Notes: generated from the sequence alone by a model not told the origin. Numbered from the stretch's first letter, positions 44,534 to 53,429 are shown. The stretch: 64,000 bases of DNA from Bradyrhizobium iriomotense (GCF_018129405.1 NZ_JAFCLP010000020.1:1-64000); one strand, 5' to 3'. Program-made: numbers and translations.

Positions 44534-46152
44534 GTGGCGCGGTCCAGGAAGTGGCCGGCGCGGGCCGGCGCCGGCTGCGGCGGAGTGCCGTCGCGCACGA
44601 CGATGTCGCCGGGCTTGAGCTCGGCCTTCGTCATCGCCTGAGTGAGCTCGCCGATGCCGGCGCGGAGCTGCTGCGCGGTCGCCGGCCGCTCCGCCCACAT
44701 CCGCACGAAGGTCTTGTCGCCGTTCAGCGTGATCAGCGCGTGCACCGGGCCTGCCGGCTCGACATTGAGCGTGAAGCGCGCACGCCAGGCGCGCCTGGCG
44801 GGATCGGCGGATTCACTGCCGCCGTCGCGCGAGATCTCGAACTGCGCCATCGCGGTGCCCTGCGGGGTCGCGAAGGGGATCTCGAAATTCCACTGCGGCA
44901 CGGCCGGATCGATGCGGTGACCGCTGGCATCGGTGCGATCGGGGAGCGAGGCGACCTGCAGCAACGTCTGCCGCGCTATCGCGGCATCGGTGTCATCGAG
45001 CAGGCGATGCACGGTCGCGGCCAGCGGCGTATCCGGTGCGAGCGACGGCGCTGCGACAGCCTGCGGCGCCGGCAGCGCGCCGCGAAACGGCGGTGGTGTG
45101 GTCGCGCGCGCCGCGGCCTCGAAGATGTGGCCATCCGGCACGGCCTTGTTGGAGCCCGGCACATTGCCGAGCATGCGCGGCAGGTTTTGCGTGACCTCTT
45201 GCAGCAGGCTCGCGGCAAGGCCTGCGGACATGGTTCGCGGCACCGCGGCTTGCGGATTGCCGCCCGCCATCTCCGCCAGCACGGCGGCGGCAAGCGCGCC
45301 GCGCGACAACTGCGTCGGTTGGGCGATCTCCGTATCGGGCGACGGCAGCACTGCCTGCGCGGTCTCACCTGCCGGCTGAACCGCGGGAGCTGCGGTCTGC
45401 GTCGTGGCCGCCGCACTCGTCGGCAGCGCGGCGCGTTGCGTCGGCGCCTGAGGCACGCCGGTCTCGAGCGTTGTCAATGTCTGGCGCAACACCAGCAGCG
45501 CGGCCTTCAAGTCCGGGATTGCCCCTGAGGACGGCGTTGTACCTGCGGCCAATGAAGCCTCGAGAAACAGCCCGGACTTCTGGAATGCGGATTCGATATC
45601 GCCGCTATCAAGCGCGGTATTGAGTGGCGTCTGCTGCGCCAGTACGTCCAGCACCGCCTGCTTCAATCCTGCCGGCAAATCGCTGCTTGTCACCACGGAA
45701 GCCAGATTGGCGAACAGCGGCGCCTGGCTGCCCTGTTTGGTCACAGCCTCGGCCGAGGCGGCGGTGACGGCGACCTGCTCCAACGGCGTCAGCGTGTTGC
45801 GTGGTGCGCTCGCAGTGGGCGCCAGCGGCGGGCTGTCCACCAGAGACGCCGCGCGCGGCGTCAGCGTGACCTGATCGGCCGCCGCCTCGCCTGCACCCAT
45901 GACGGCGAGCCGGATCGTGCCGTCGTTCTGCGACACCGCGAGCTGGAGGTTTTGCCCCGGCGTCAGCGCCACCTCCGACATCACGTCCATCGACAGATTG
46001 GCGATCGCGATCCGCACCAGATTGTCGGCGAGCACGCTGACCACCCTGGCATCGACGACGCTGCCGGCCTGGAGTACGAGATCCGGCGTCGTCGCATCAG
46101 CCACAGGGCTGGCGGCACTGACGGGAACGATCGAGCTTATCGGCGTCGGCAT
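44530..46152 (-). CDS. FliK-like flagellar hook-length control domain protein
   Basis: A 540-residue protein. The first 400 residues are low-complexity (Ala, Thr, Pro, Gln) with no fixed fold, as usual for FliK rulers. The last 130 carry the hook-length domain: WNFEIPFATPQGTAMAQFEI, then VHALITLNGDKTFVRMWAER, then GELTQAMTKAEL. FliK switches the export gate by touching FlhB's C-terminal domain, and the next gene encodes just such a domain. No other flagellar genes are near. Confidence 0.85.
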   Translation of the reverse strand: MPTPISSIVPVSAASPVADATTPDLVLQAGSVVDARVVSVLADNLVRIAIANLSMDVMSEVALTPGQNLQLAVSQNDGTIRLAVMGAGEAAADQVTLTPRAASLVDSPPLAPTASAPRNTLTPLEQVAVTAASAEAVTKQGSQAPLFANLASVVTSSDLPAGLKQAVLDVLAQQTPLNTALDSGDIESAFQKSGLFLEASLAAGTTPSSGAIPDLKAALLVLRQTLTTLETGVPQAPTQRAALPTSAAATTQTAAPAVQPAGETAQAVLPSPDTEIAQPTQLSRGALAAAVLAEMAGGNPQAAVPRTMSAGLAASLLQEVTQNLPRMLGNVPGSNKAVPDGHIFEAAARATTPPPFRGALPAPQAVAAPSLAPDTPLAATVHRLLDDTDAAIARQTLLQVASLPDRTDASGHRIDPAVPQWNFEIPFATPQGTAMAQFEISRDGGSESADPARRAWRARFTLNVEPAGPVHALITLNGDKTFVRMWAERPATAQQLRAGIGELTQAMTKAELKPGDIVVRDGTPPQPAPARAGHFLDRAT

Positions 46153-46209
46153 CTCAGGGGGCTCGGGAAACGCGAGCCCGCACCCTAAGGCCCCCTCGTA
46201 AACCTGTCG

Positions 46210-47004
46210 TTAAGGACCTTGGACGGCCGGCGACTTCACCGCCGTCAGAACCGTCACGGCGGCCTCAAAATCCTTCAGACGGGCGGCGCGGCGGGCGGCC
46301 GCCTCCTCGTCCACGCCCCATTGCTCGGCGTTCCAGTCCTCGTCGACATGGGCGGCGGCCCAGGCCTGGTCCGCATCGCGCACGCCGTGGGCCAGCGCCA
46401 GCGCCAACAGCGCCGAGCCGGTCAGGGTCGTGACCATGTGGAGCGCGGCGACCGACCAGGGATCACCGGGCAGTGCGGCCCGCGCCGCCTTCAGCGCCTC
46501 GTCCGGCTGCTTCACGTGCATGACGCCCTCGGACAGGATGAAATGCGCCCCCAGCGTCTCCGCGGCCCAGAACAGCACGGGGTCCCAGTGCGCGGCCTCG
46601 CGGGCGACCAGCCCCTCGGGATGGCCGGCGCGATAGAACAGCAGGTCGGACTCGAAGTATTTTGCGAGGTCGTCGCTGACGAGCTCGACGCGGTCGACGA
46701 CGCCCTCGACCACGCTGTTGGCGATCCGCGTCAGCGGCATGGTGACGGGGTCGATCGTCTCGCCCTGGGCCGCCCATTCGGCGGCCACCGCATCGGCCAG
46801 CGCGCGCGCGGGGATCACCACCTGACGGCCGGAGGGCGTGCGGATCGGCTTGCCGTCGAGCGCAATGGCAAAGCTGCCCTCGGCATCAGTGACGCCGACC
46901 TCCTGATAGAAGCGCTTGCGCAGCGGCGTGCGCGTGGACTGACGCGCCGATTCCCGTGGATCCGGCAGGGGCTGGCCTGCTGCTTCTTCGAACAATTCGC
47001 GCAT
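46210..47004 (-). CDS. ATP12-family F1-ATPase assembly chaperone
   Basis: A 264-residue protein. KRFYQEVGVTDAEG, then LDGKPIRTPSGRQVVIP, EWAAQGE and MPLTRIANSVV are ATP12 landmarks; FYRAGHPEGLVAREA and a C-terminal WGVDEEAAARRAARL complete it. ATP12 binds the alpha subunit of F1 during assembly. The gene is known chiefly from mitochondria and alphaproteobacteria, which supports the taxonomic placing. Confidence 0.93.
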   Translation of the reverse strand: MRELFEEAAGQPLPDPRESARQSTRTPLRKRFYQEVGVTDAEGSFAIALDGKPIRTPSGRQVVIPARALADAVAAEWAAQGETIDPVTMPLTRIANSVVEGVVDRVELVSDDLAKYFESDLLFYRAGHPEGLVAREAAHWDPVLFWAAETLGAHFILSEGVMHVKQPDEALKAARAALPGDPWSVAALHMVTTLTGSALLALALAHGVRDADQAWAAAHVDEDWNAEQWGVDEEAAARRAARLKDFEAAVTVLTAVKSPAVQGP

Positions 47005-47079
47005 GTGAGTTTTCGGTTCCGGTCGCTGGATGCTAGTTTCTTAAAGTAAGACCGGCGGCCGATAAAGCGAGCGGCGGGC

Positions 47080-47526
47080 ATGAGGGAACTTGCGGGCATT
47101 GGGGCCCTGTTGGCAGGACTTTGGCTGGCCGCGGCGGAGGCCGGCTTCCGCACCCCGGAATCGCTGGTCCGCAACGTCTACGCCCATTACGGCGAAGGCG
47201 TGCCGGAGCTGTCAAAAGGCCTGCCGCGCGATGCCGGGACCGCCCGCCAGTTCTTCGATCTGCCCCTGCGCAAGGCCTGGAGCACGCCAAGGGTTGAGCC
47301 CTATGATTTCCTGGTGCAGAGCCCGAGCTGGAAGCTCGGCCCGGTCGCGATCGCGGTCGTCCGCAGGCAATATGACAAGACCTATGTCGCGGCGAATTTC
47401 GACAATCACGGCCGCCGGGTGGTGCTGAACTTCGTCCTGGTCAACGGGCCCGAGGGCTGGCTGATCACCGATGTCGAGAGCCCGCACGACAGCTTGCGGA
47501 TGTTTCTGGAGCAGTTCCGGAATTGA
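47080..47526 (+). CDS. Hypothetical exported protein, DUF3828-like
   Basis: A 148-residue protein with a signal peptide (about 1-21), then TPESLVRNVYAHYGEG and a C-terminal VLNFVLVNGPEGWLITDVES, a pattern like the NTF2-type fold of DUF3828 proteins. It ends two bases before the stop of the minus-strand caspase-like gene, so the two converge tightly. Function unknown. Confidence 0.7.
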   Translation: MRELAGIGALLAGLWLAAAEAGFRTPESLVRNVYAHYGEGVPELSKGLPRDAGTARQFFDLPLRKAWSTPRVEPYDFLVQSPSWKLGPVAIAVVRRQYDKTYVAANFDNHGRRVVLNFVLVNGPEGWLITDVESPHDSLRMFLEQFRN

Positions 47527-47527
47527 G

Positions 47528-48946
47528 CTATTGCTGTACGCCAAGCGCAGGCAGCGCGACGGCCGGATCGCCGTGAATGACCAGGCTTCGGCGATCGAGC
47601 GCCCCCAGGCGCGCGCGCAGTGCTGCTTGCTCGGCGCCCGGCACAAAACGCTGAAGGCCGGCCAGCGCCATATCCTGCTCGTTGAAGAGCGAACCGACTT
47701 GCCGATAGTAGCTATCGAATGCGCCGCCGACCGTCATCGGGTTCTTTTCAAACAGATTATCGTAGAGCGCGTATTTGATCGACGAGGTGAGCGGCTGCGC
47801 CATGTCGTCGCTGATCAGCGTCCAATCGAAGGTCGGCTCGACGTGACCGATGAACGCGCGCAACGGCTTCCTGGCGCCGAGCAGCGCCACCGGTAACGGA
47901 GCGGATTGGGCGCCCAGCTCTCCGATGCGTTCGAGCGTCTTCGACAACGCAGTCGGCTTGAACAGGTCGGCAAAGACCGACCCGGTGTCGCAGCCGGCCG
48001 AACAGCACGCATGTGCGTACCAGATGGCTCCGTTCGGCTCCCATGCGTCGAGCAGATCGGACGGCGCACAGATCATGTTGTCCCTGTCGACCGGCAAACC
48101 GAGGTCGCGCCGCATCGCGGCCTGATCGCCGAGCGGCCCTGTTCGGCCGTGACTGGTCGTGACCACCAGGCCCGGCTTGTTGGTCGACAGCATCTTCTTG
48201 AGCTCGGCGTGCGTCGCATCCTCGCCGAACCTGAACCGCGCCTTCGCACCGATGTCATCGTCCCCCTGCAGAGCTTCCAACACCGGACCGGCGACGGTCG
48301 TCTGCATCAGCGCCGTGATGTCCGTGCCGCCCCGATTGACGCTCCACAAAAGACAGTTGGCGACCTCGAGCGGTGTTCCGGTCCCGGTCCAGTTGCTGAC
48401 GACGGCGGCAACGTAGTTTTCAAGTCCGGCACCGTCGAGGTCGAGCCGCCCCACCGCCGCACACAAATTCAGCGTATACTGCACCTTCCAGGGTATTTTT
48501 GCCGGACCGCCAAGGATGAGGAGGTAATGCGGCAAGGCATCCGGCGCCTTGCCCCGTTTGACATCGCTGCCGATCTTGACGTTCTTCGTCGTGCCGTCCT
48601 CGAGGTAGCGGATCAGATTCTTGGTGCCGCATTCCGGACTCCATCCCAGCACGACGCCCTGGCGAAATTTGCGGAGTTCCTTGATGGCTTCAGGCATTCC
48701 CGCAAGGGCGCAATTGTCGGCCACGGAAACATTCTGGCGATGCTCCATGACCAGGCCCCAACCGACCTTGTCATGGGCCCAATCCCGCATGTCGGGGATT
48801 TCCGCCGCCAACACCATCATCGACTTCGGCGCAGGAACCGTGGCCCACGGTTTGGTCACGGCCGCGAGGGCTCCAGTGCTGTCCGCGGCCTCACCCGTCC
48901 AGGCATTGATGGTGACAGACGCCGGCAGGTTCGGAACGACTGGCAT
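47528..48946 (-). CDS. Gingipain/caspase-like (clan CD) putative peptidase
   Basis: A 472-residue protein, last of the protease cluster. HYLLILGGPAKIPWKVQ and AAVGRLDLD (140-171) resemble the first domain of C25 gingipain-type peptidases. The putative His/Cys pair is His266 in TTSHGRTG and Cys314 or Cys315 in WYAHACCSAG. No signal peptide, so it would act in the cytosol. The ribosome site overlaps the stop of the CHAT gene upstream, nine bases before this ATG. Peptidase function is inferred from the motif pair. Confidence 0.7.
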   Translation of the reverse strand: MPVVPNLPASVTINAWTGEAADSTGALAAVTKPWATVPAPKSMMVLAAEIPDMRDWAHDKVGWGLVMEHRQNVSVADNCALAGMPEAIKELRKFRQGVVLGWSPECGTKNLIRYLEDGTTKNVKIGSDVKRGKAPDALPHYLLILGGPAKIPWKVQYTLNLCAAVGRLDLDGAGLENYVAAVVSNWTGTGTPLEVANCLLWSVNRGGTDITALMQTTVAGPVLEALQGDDDIGAKARFRFGEDATHAELKKMLSTNKPGLVVTTSHGRTGPLGDQAAMRRDLGLPVDRDNMICAPSDLLDAWEPNGAIWYAHACCSAGCDTGSVFADLFKPTALSKTLERIGELGAQSAPLPVALLGARKPLRAFIGHVEPTFDWTLISDDMAQPLTSSIKYALYDNLFEKNPMTVGGAFDSYYRQVGSLFNEQDMALAGLQRFVPGAEQAALRARLGALDRRSLVIHGDPAVALPALGVQQ

Positions 48947-48955
48947 GATGTGACC

Positions 48956-50212
48956 TCACCCGTTGGGCTCGCCGAGTATCGCCGCGATCAGCCGGTTCTT
49001 GGTGGCCTCGCTGGTATCCGGCGGCAGGGCCGCCAGCAACTCCCTCGCCATCTTCAAGCGGAGCGCCGCCAACTCCGGCGGGATCGCACCCGCCGCTTGC
49101 GGCTGCGGCATGATGAGCTGCAACCGCGTCCGATGCTCGAACAGAACCGGCAGAATCCACTCGGTGCACGTCTCGGGCGTGTCTTGGTTCGCCTTGTTGA
49201 TCGCGTCTCGCGCGGCATAGAGCGCCTGGCGCCACTCCAGCGTCAGCACGTCATTTGCGGCAGCAGCGCCGACGCTTTTCCCGAACGAAAACAGCAGGCG
49301 CTTGTAGAATGCCCGGGTGAACCGGTTGGCGTCGCGGACGTCGACGTTTTCGGTCGCACCGATCGCAAAGGGGACCTTGCCGTCCGACACGATGCGGTAG
49401 GCCATGGACGGATAGCCTTCGAGCGAGGCACCACCGAGGCAGGAATTGAGAACGACCAGCCAGACGTCTTCCAGACCGGTGACCTGGGTCAGCTCCCTGA
49501 TCGAGAGTTGCAATTCCTCCACATTCCCCTGAATTTCCAGATACGCATTGCCCGCGTCGACCTGGCCATGGCAGAAGAAGTGCAGAATGTGCGGCTTGAA
49601 TTTCTCGATCTCGAGGCTCAGCGCATCGACCGTATCGGGGACCGCCGCGTATGTCAGCCAGTTGACGGCAGGCGCATCGCGAAGCGCCGCGTAGAGCGCT
49701 GCGTCGCCCGTCACGACATGCACCTGAATCGGCAAGCCGGTCGGTTGCGCGTACTCGATCGCCTGGCGCAATTCGTCCCACTCGGGCTCGGCCGGGCGGC
49801 CCTGCGCAGAGATCACGGCGAGGATGCGAATCGGTGGCTTGAACCTGGCTGGATTGCGCGCCGTGTCCGTTCCTGCGATGCGTGCAACCGATGATGTCTG
49901 GCTGAGCGAAACGAAGCGCGCCGGATCGCCCGCCCAGAGCGACTCCCAGCGAATGCCCTGCGCGGGAATTGACGAGGCATTGATGTAGATCGGCTGCGCC
50001 TCTCCATCCAGAGCCCGGTCGATGGCCTTTTTCACCTCCCGGTTCTTGCACAGCTCTTCGTATATCTTCGTGCCCCCCGCCCGCACGCTGAGCTTCGAAG
50101 CGGCGGAGATGGCGTCCAGATCGAGAGGCACGCCGCTATCCTGCTTGCCGGACAGCTGACAATAGAACGCGTCGCCGAAGCGTCCGACGTCGATCAACAA
50201 TCTCTCAGTCAT
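48956..50212 (-). CDS. CHAT-domain (caspase-like) protease
   Basis: A 418-residue protein. The CHAT catalytic pair is complete: His215 in HILHFFCHGQ and Cys258 in VVLNSCLGG. GIRWESLWAG near 86 is the usual early CHAT motif and YPSMAYRIVSDGKVPFAIG follows the active site. A C-terminal helical tail of about 110 residues remains. The ATG overlaps the upstream stop by four bases. CHAT proteases in bacteria are released by a sensor to cut one or few proteins, sometimes killing the cell. Confidence 0.85.
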   Translation of the reverse strand: MTERLLIDVGRFGDAFYCQLSGKQDSGVPLDLDAISAASKLSVRAGGTKIYEELCKNREVKKAIDRALDGEAQPIYINASSIPAQGIRWESLWAGDPARFVSLSQTSSVARIAGTDTARNPARFKPPIRILAVISAQGRPAEPEWDELRQAIEYAQPTGLPIQVHVVTGDAALYAALRDAPAVNWLTYAAVPDTVDALSLEIEKFKPHILHFFCHGQVDAGNAYLEIQGNVEELQLSIRELTQVTGLEDVWLVVLNSCLGGASLEGYPSMAYRIVSDGKVPFAIGATENVDVRDANRFTRAFYKRLLFSFGKSVGAAAANDVLTLEWRQALYAARDAINKANQDTPETCTEWILPVLFEHRTRLQLIMPQPQAAGAIPPELAALRLKMARELLAALPPDTSEATKNRLIAAILGEPNG

Positions 50213-51729
50213 GATCCCTGATCTTTCACGACCTTTGCGACCGTGGCCTGTAGACGCGACAGCGTCGAGCGGATCTCATTGAGATCCATGCTGGACGCGC
50301 CGGTGCCACCCTTGCTGGAAAGCTCCGCCAACTGCTTCTTGTAGAGATCGACGAAACGCTCGCTGGCCGCCGCCCATGCCGGCACATTCTCCAGCGTCTG
50401 AAACGCCGATCGGACATCGGCGCTGCTCTGAAACGTCGCCTCATTCCGCGTATAACGATGGCTCAGGCTCTCGAGCGTCCCGTCGGGCACCCGGTCGTCA
50501 AACACCCGGAATGGCTCGCAATAGGCGAAGGTCGCCGATGACCGATGCGGCGTCGTCGGCGACTTCGACAGCAGGAACGCGAATGCGGTGCGGAGTTCGC
50601 CACAGGACAGATCCGAGGCGACATCATGATAGAGCAGTGGTCCGGGCCGCAATTGCGCCAGGCTGTCTGCGAACTGCCGCAGCCCCATGTCCGAGAACGT
50701 GTCAGGCGGCGACGACACGCCGACAGCCCAGGCGCCGACCTGGGCCTGAAACGCCAGGAACTCCTCCGCAGACACCGCGTGTGCGCTTGGGCTTTGCGTG
50801 TTGATGTCGGGTTGATCGAGCAGCAGCACGCCGCTTTCGAGTGAAAGCATGGCGTGGGCAAGGATGTGCACAACGTCAACGCTTTGTCCGCCGAGCGCCT
50901 TCCGGACTGCCCGTAGCCAGGGGCTCTTGACCGGGTCTACCGCGGTCGCGAGCAAATCCTTGCTAGACGGCAATCCCGTTCCGGTGCCCCGACCACCGCT
51001 ACCGAGACCTGCCAGCCACGCACGGATCGGGTTGCCGAAGTTCGCGATCGGATTGAAGATGTAGGTCGTGAAAGCGGATTCTCCGGGGTCGATCTCGCGA
51101 AACGAAAATGCCGAAAGGCTTTTGGCCGCGTTGGATCGGGACAGCGCCTTGCAGATTTCGGCGTCGGCAAAGGCCGTCACCCTCACCTGCTGGATTTCGC
51201 TGCTATTCGACAGCGCCTTCGCGGCATCGACCAGCAGCTCGACATTGGCCGACAGATTGCCGCCCCCGAACTGGCAACACAGCGCAATGTCGATCACGGA
51301 GGGCGTTTGCAGAGGCGGATCGACCACAAAGTCTGGCAGACGGAGGATCGCGCAGGGAAGCACGGGCTCCAGCAATCTTTCCCAGGGAAACATGCCGAGG
51401 TAACCGTACGGCTTGATCAAATGCAGCCAAAGAACACAACCAGACTGCGTGATCTCGTCCACACTGTCGTGCAACCATTCGGTCAGATCGGGCGGCAACC
51501 GGAAGGAATAGTCGCCGCGGCCGCGAAGCTTGCTCCATTCGAGACGGCGCGGAATTCCCATCTCGCGTGCGGCGACGGTGCAGGATTTTCGGTCTCCAAG
51601 TCCATCGAGGACGAACTTTACCTTCGCCATCGTCTCGGACGGCTCGGAGGATTGCTCCCTCGTGCCGCCCGGCAACAAGGTGACCGTGAGAACGGCGAGG
51701 TCGGACATACCCGTCAACGGCTCAGCCAC
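50209..51729 (-). CDS. CHAT-like protein lacking the catalytic cysteine
   Basis: A 506-residue protein. GYLGMFPWERLL (109-120) matches the entry motif of CHAT domains, and VDVVHILAHAMLSLESG (284-300) matches the histidine strand, with His292 where the active His belongs. Where Asn-Ser-Cys should follow, the chain reads AWAVGVSSPPD, so no catalytic Cys is visible. It is probably a pseudo-protease: scaffold, inhibitor or substrate. Starts at GTG with ggggag six bases before. Overlaps the true CHAT gene. Confidence 0.68.
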   Translation of the reverse strand: MAEPLTGMSDLAVLTVTLLPGGTREQSSEPSETMAKVKFVLDGLGDRKSCTVAAREMGIPRRLEWSKLRGRGDYSFRLPPDLTEWLHDSVDEITQSGCVLWLHLIKPYGYLGMFPWERLLEPVLPCAILRLPDFVVDPPLQTPSVIDIALCCQFGGGNLSANVELLVDAAKALSNSSEIQQVRVTAFADAEICKALSRSNAAKSLSAFSFREIDPGESAFTTYIFNPIANFGNPIRAWLAGLGSGGRGTGTGLPSSKDLLATAVDPVKSPWLRAVRKALGGQSVDVVHILAHAMLSLESGVLLLDQPDINTQSPSAHAVSAEEFLAFQAQVGAWAVGVSSPPDTFSDMGLRQFADSLAQLRPGPLLYHDVASDLSCGELRTAFAFLLSKSPTTPHRSSATFAYCEPFRVFDDRVPDGTLESLSHRYTRNEATFQSSADVRSAFQTLENVPAWAAASERFVDLYKKQLAELSSKGGTGASSMDLNEIRSTLSRLQATVAKVVKDQGS

Positions 51730-51811
51730 GGTGCTCCCCTAGATGGTTCGGCGCACGTTCCGCCAGGGACCAGACGCGCGCGACGTTGTTCCTCGCCGCG
51801 CACGAGGCCGC

Positions 51812-52858
51812 TCACACTGTCGGAGGCGGCGCAGTCGTCACGGCTTCCCAGTTCTCGTTGGCGATATAGGCGTAGGGTATCGTGCCGTTGCCGGAACCAT
51901 AGGGACAGTCTGTCCCCCACATTCCGAACCAGCTGTTGCGCAGGATGAAGAACCCGCCGCCCGGCGCATTGGCCTGATCCTGATATCCGATCAGGCACAT
52001 GGCATGTCCGCCATTCATCGGCTCGTCGCCGATCCGCATCGTGATCCGTCCGGTTCGCGCGGTCTCACCCGACTGATACCAGCTGTTGTAGACCGGAATT
52101 GAGAAGGCAACGACGCTGCCATTGAAGAGCGCGCTTTTGATCCCGTCGACGCTGCGCGGCGTGAGTATGACGGTCGGCAGCTTGTGGCCGGCGGCATCCG
52201 ACTTTGCGGTTGCGGGTTCCTCGCCGTTGTTGTTGCAGGGCGGATCGCCGTTGTAGGGCCATACCTGCTCGCGGCATTGGCCGAGACTGCCGAGGACCTG
52301 CGCGGCCTTGACGCTCCAGGTCCCGCAAATATCGGGCCGTCCGTCGATCTTCTTGGTCTCGTGGTAGAGAAACTGCTCTGAATAGTCGCCAACGGAACGG
52401 CCGCTCGCCCGCTCGTAGTATTCGTGCACCGCCGTCATCGCGAACGAAACGCAGGTGCCACGCGACCCTTGCTGCTTGCCGGGCGACATCTTCCCGGCGT
52501 GATTGACATAGGGCGGCAGTCCGTCGGCAGCCATCTGAGGCGCCGCTTGAGCCACTATGAATTGATCAATCTCGGCGCTCGGCGGCAATGCGCCAAGCGG
52601 CATCGGTCCGGTATCCACGGCCGCAATTCCTGGAAACCGGGCCCGAAGAGCCCCGACGAATTCCTGAAAATGCGCTTCCGATACGCCGGTCGCGGCCTGC
52701 ATCTTCTCCATGATGGTGGGGACGGCCAGAGCCGCCATCACTTGCTCTGCGTCTGAAAATCCGAATTTCTTGACGCTGTCGATGGTCGCTTGGGAAAGAC
52801 CGGGCACCGTGTCGAGCGGGCTGCCGCCGAAGTCAGGAAGGTCGTGAGATGAAGCCAC
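51812..52858 (-). CDS. Papain-like (C1) cysteine peptidase with N-terminal adaptor domain
   Basis: A 348-residue protein. The active triad is complete: Cys136 in QQGSRGTCVSFA, His285 in GGHAMCLIGY and Asn308 in LRNSWFGMWG. Residues about 15-77 form a helical domain with SDAEQVMAALA and a later FVGALRARFP that resembles the small protein encoded just upstream. No signal peptide. Starts at GTG preceded by aggaggtg, a near-perfect ribosome site, so it is probably made in high amount relative to its neighbours. Confidence 0.88.
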   Translation of the reverse strand: MASSHDLPDFGGSPLDTVPGLSQATIDSVKKFGFSDAEQVMAALAVPTIMEKMQAATGVSEAHFQEFVGALRARFPGIAAVDTGPMPLGALPPSAEIDQFIVAQAAPQMAADGLPPYVNHAGKMSPGKQQGSRGTCVSFAMTAVHEYYERASGRSVGDYSEQFLYHETKKIDGRPDICGTWSVKAAQVLGSLGQCREQVWPYNGDPPCNNNGEEPATAKSDAAGHKLPTVILTPRSVDGIKSALFNGSVVAFSIPVYNSWYQSGETARTGRITMRIGDEPMNGGHAMCLIGYQDQANAPGGGFFILRNSWFGMWGTDCPYGSGNGTIPYAYIANENWEAVTTAPPPTV

Positions 52859-52903
52859 TTTACACCTCCTCGTCGAGGGTTAATCGATTGCGTAGAACCA
52901 ATT

Positions 52904-53215
52904 CTAGTCTTTGGACTCGTCCGGGGGACGGTTCGCGCCGGTCCCGAATTGCGACGTATCAGCAGGTCGCGACAACCTGTCGCGAAGCGAGGACGGCAGC
53001 GCCTGGCGCGTCCGATCGACAAACTGCTCAACGATATCCCGAGGAAGCTCAGTCTGCGCAGCGAGCGCGGAAATCCCGCCCTGCGTGGCAGCGATGGCGA
53101 CCACCTGCTCCGCAGTCGTAATCCAACTGCCGCTCAAACGCTCGAGGGCTTCGGGCGGCCAAATATCCAGCCCAGCAAGATCCATATCGCTCACACAAAA
53201 TACGACGTGCATCAT
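52904..53215 (-). CDS. Small adaptor-like helical protein, first gene of the protease cluster
   Basis: A 103-residue protein. Residues 14-75 (with TAEQVVAIAA and IVEQFVDRTRQALP) resemble the N-terminal domain of the peptidase 45 bases downstream; the tail after 76 is polar and likely disordered. An inner ATG at 53185 with gagc upstream is an alternative start. It may bind the peptidase by domain pairing or act as its regulator. No enzyme motif. Confidence 0.7.
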   Translation of the reverse strand: MMHVVFCVSDMDLAGLDIWPPEALERLSGSWITTAEQVVAIAATQGGISALAAQTELPRDIVEQFVDRTRQALPSSLRDRLSRPADTSQFGTGANRPPDESKD

Positions 53216-53305
53216 CTGGACTTGCGGCCCTTGCCCGCAATTTGCCAGACCGAGGTCGCTACGGTCCGAAATGTTGTCGCCCGCACTGAATACGCAATAT
53301 GCCTC

Positions 53306-53333
53306 AGCTTACAACTTTCGGAGACAGCGTCAA
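53306..53333 (-). promoter_or_regulatory. Candidate promoter of the protease cluster
   Basis: On the minus strand: TTGACG, a 16-base spacer and TAAGCT. It lies about 90 bases before the first ATG of the cluster in the only gap able to hold its promoter (53216-53429). The -10 match is modest. Confidence 0.35.
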
Positions 53334-53429
53334 ATCTATTCAACGTCAGGAATAATGGAGCCGCGGCGCTGGACGGCCATGCCGTACCGCGCGGAGGACC
53401 AAAAAACCGGCCTGACGGCGAGCACCGAC

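Noticed and set aside
47906-49894. Open frame of about 660 codons opposite the CHAT and caspase-like genes
   Set aside because: Shadow frame; the minus strand has the catalytic motifs, coupled starts and ribosome sites.
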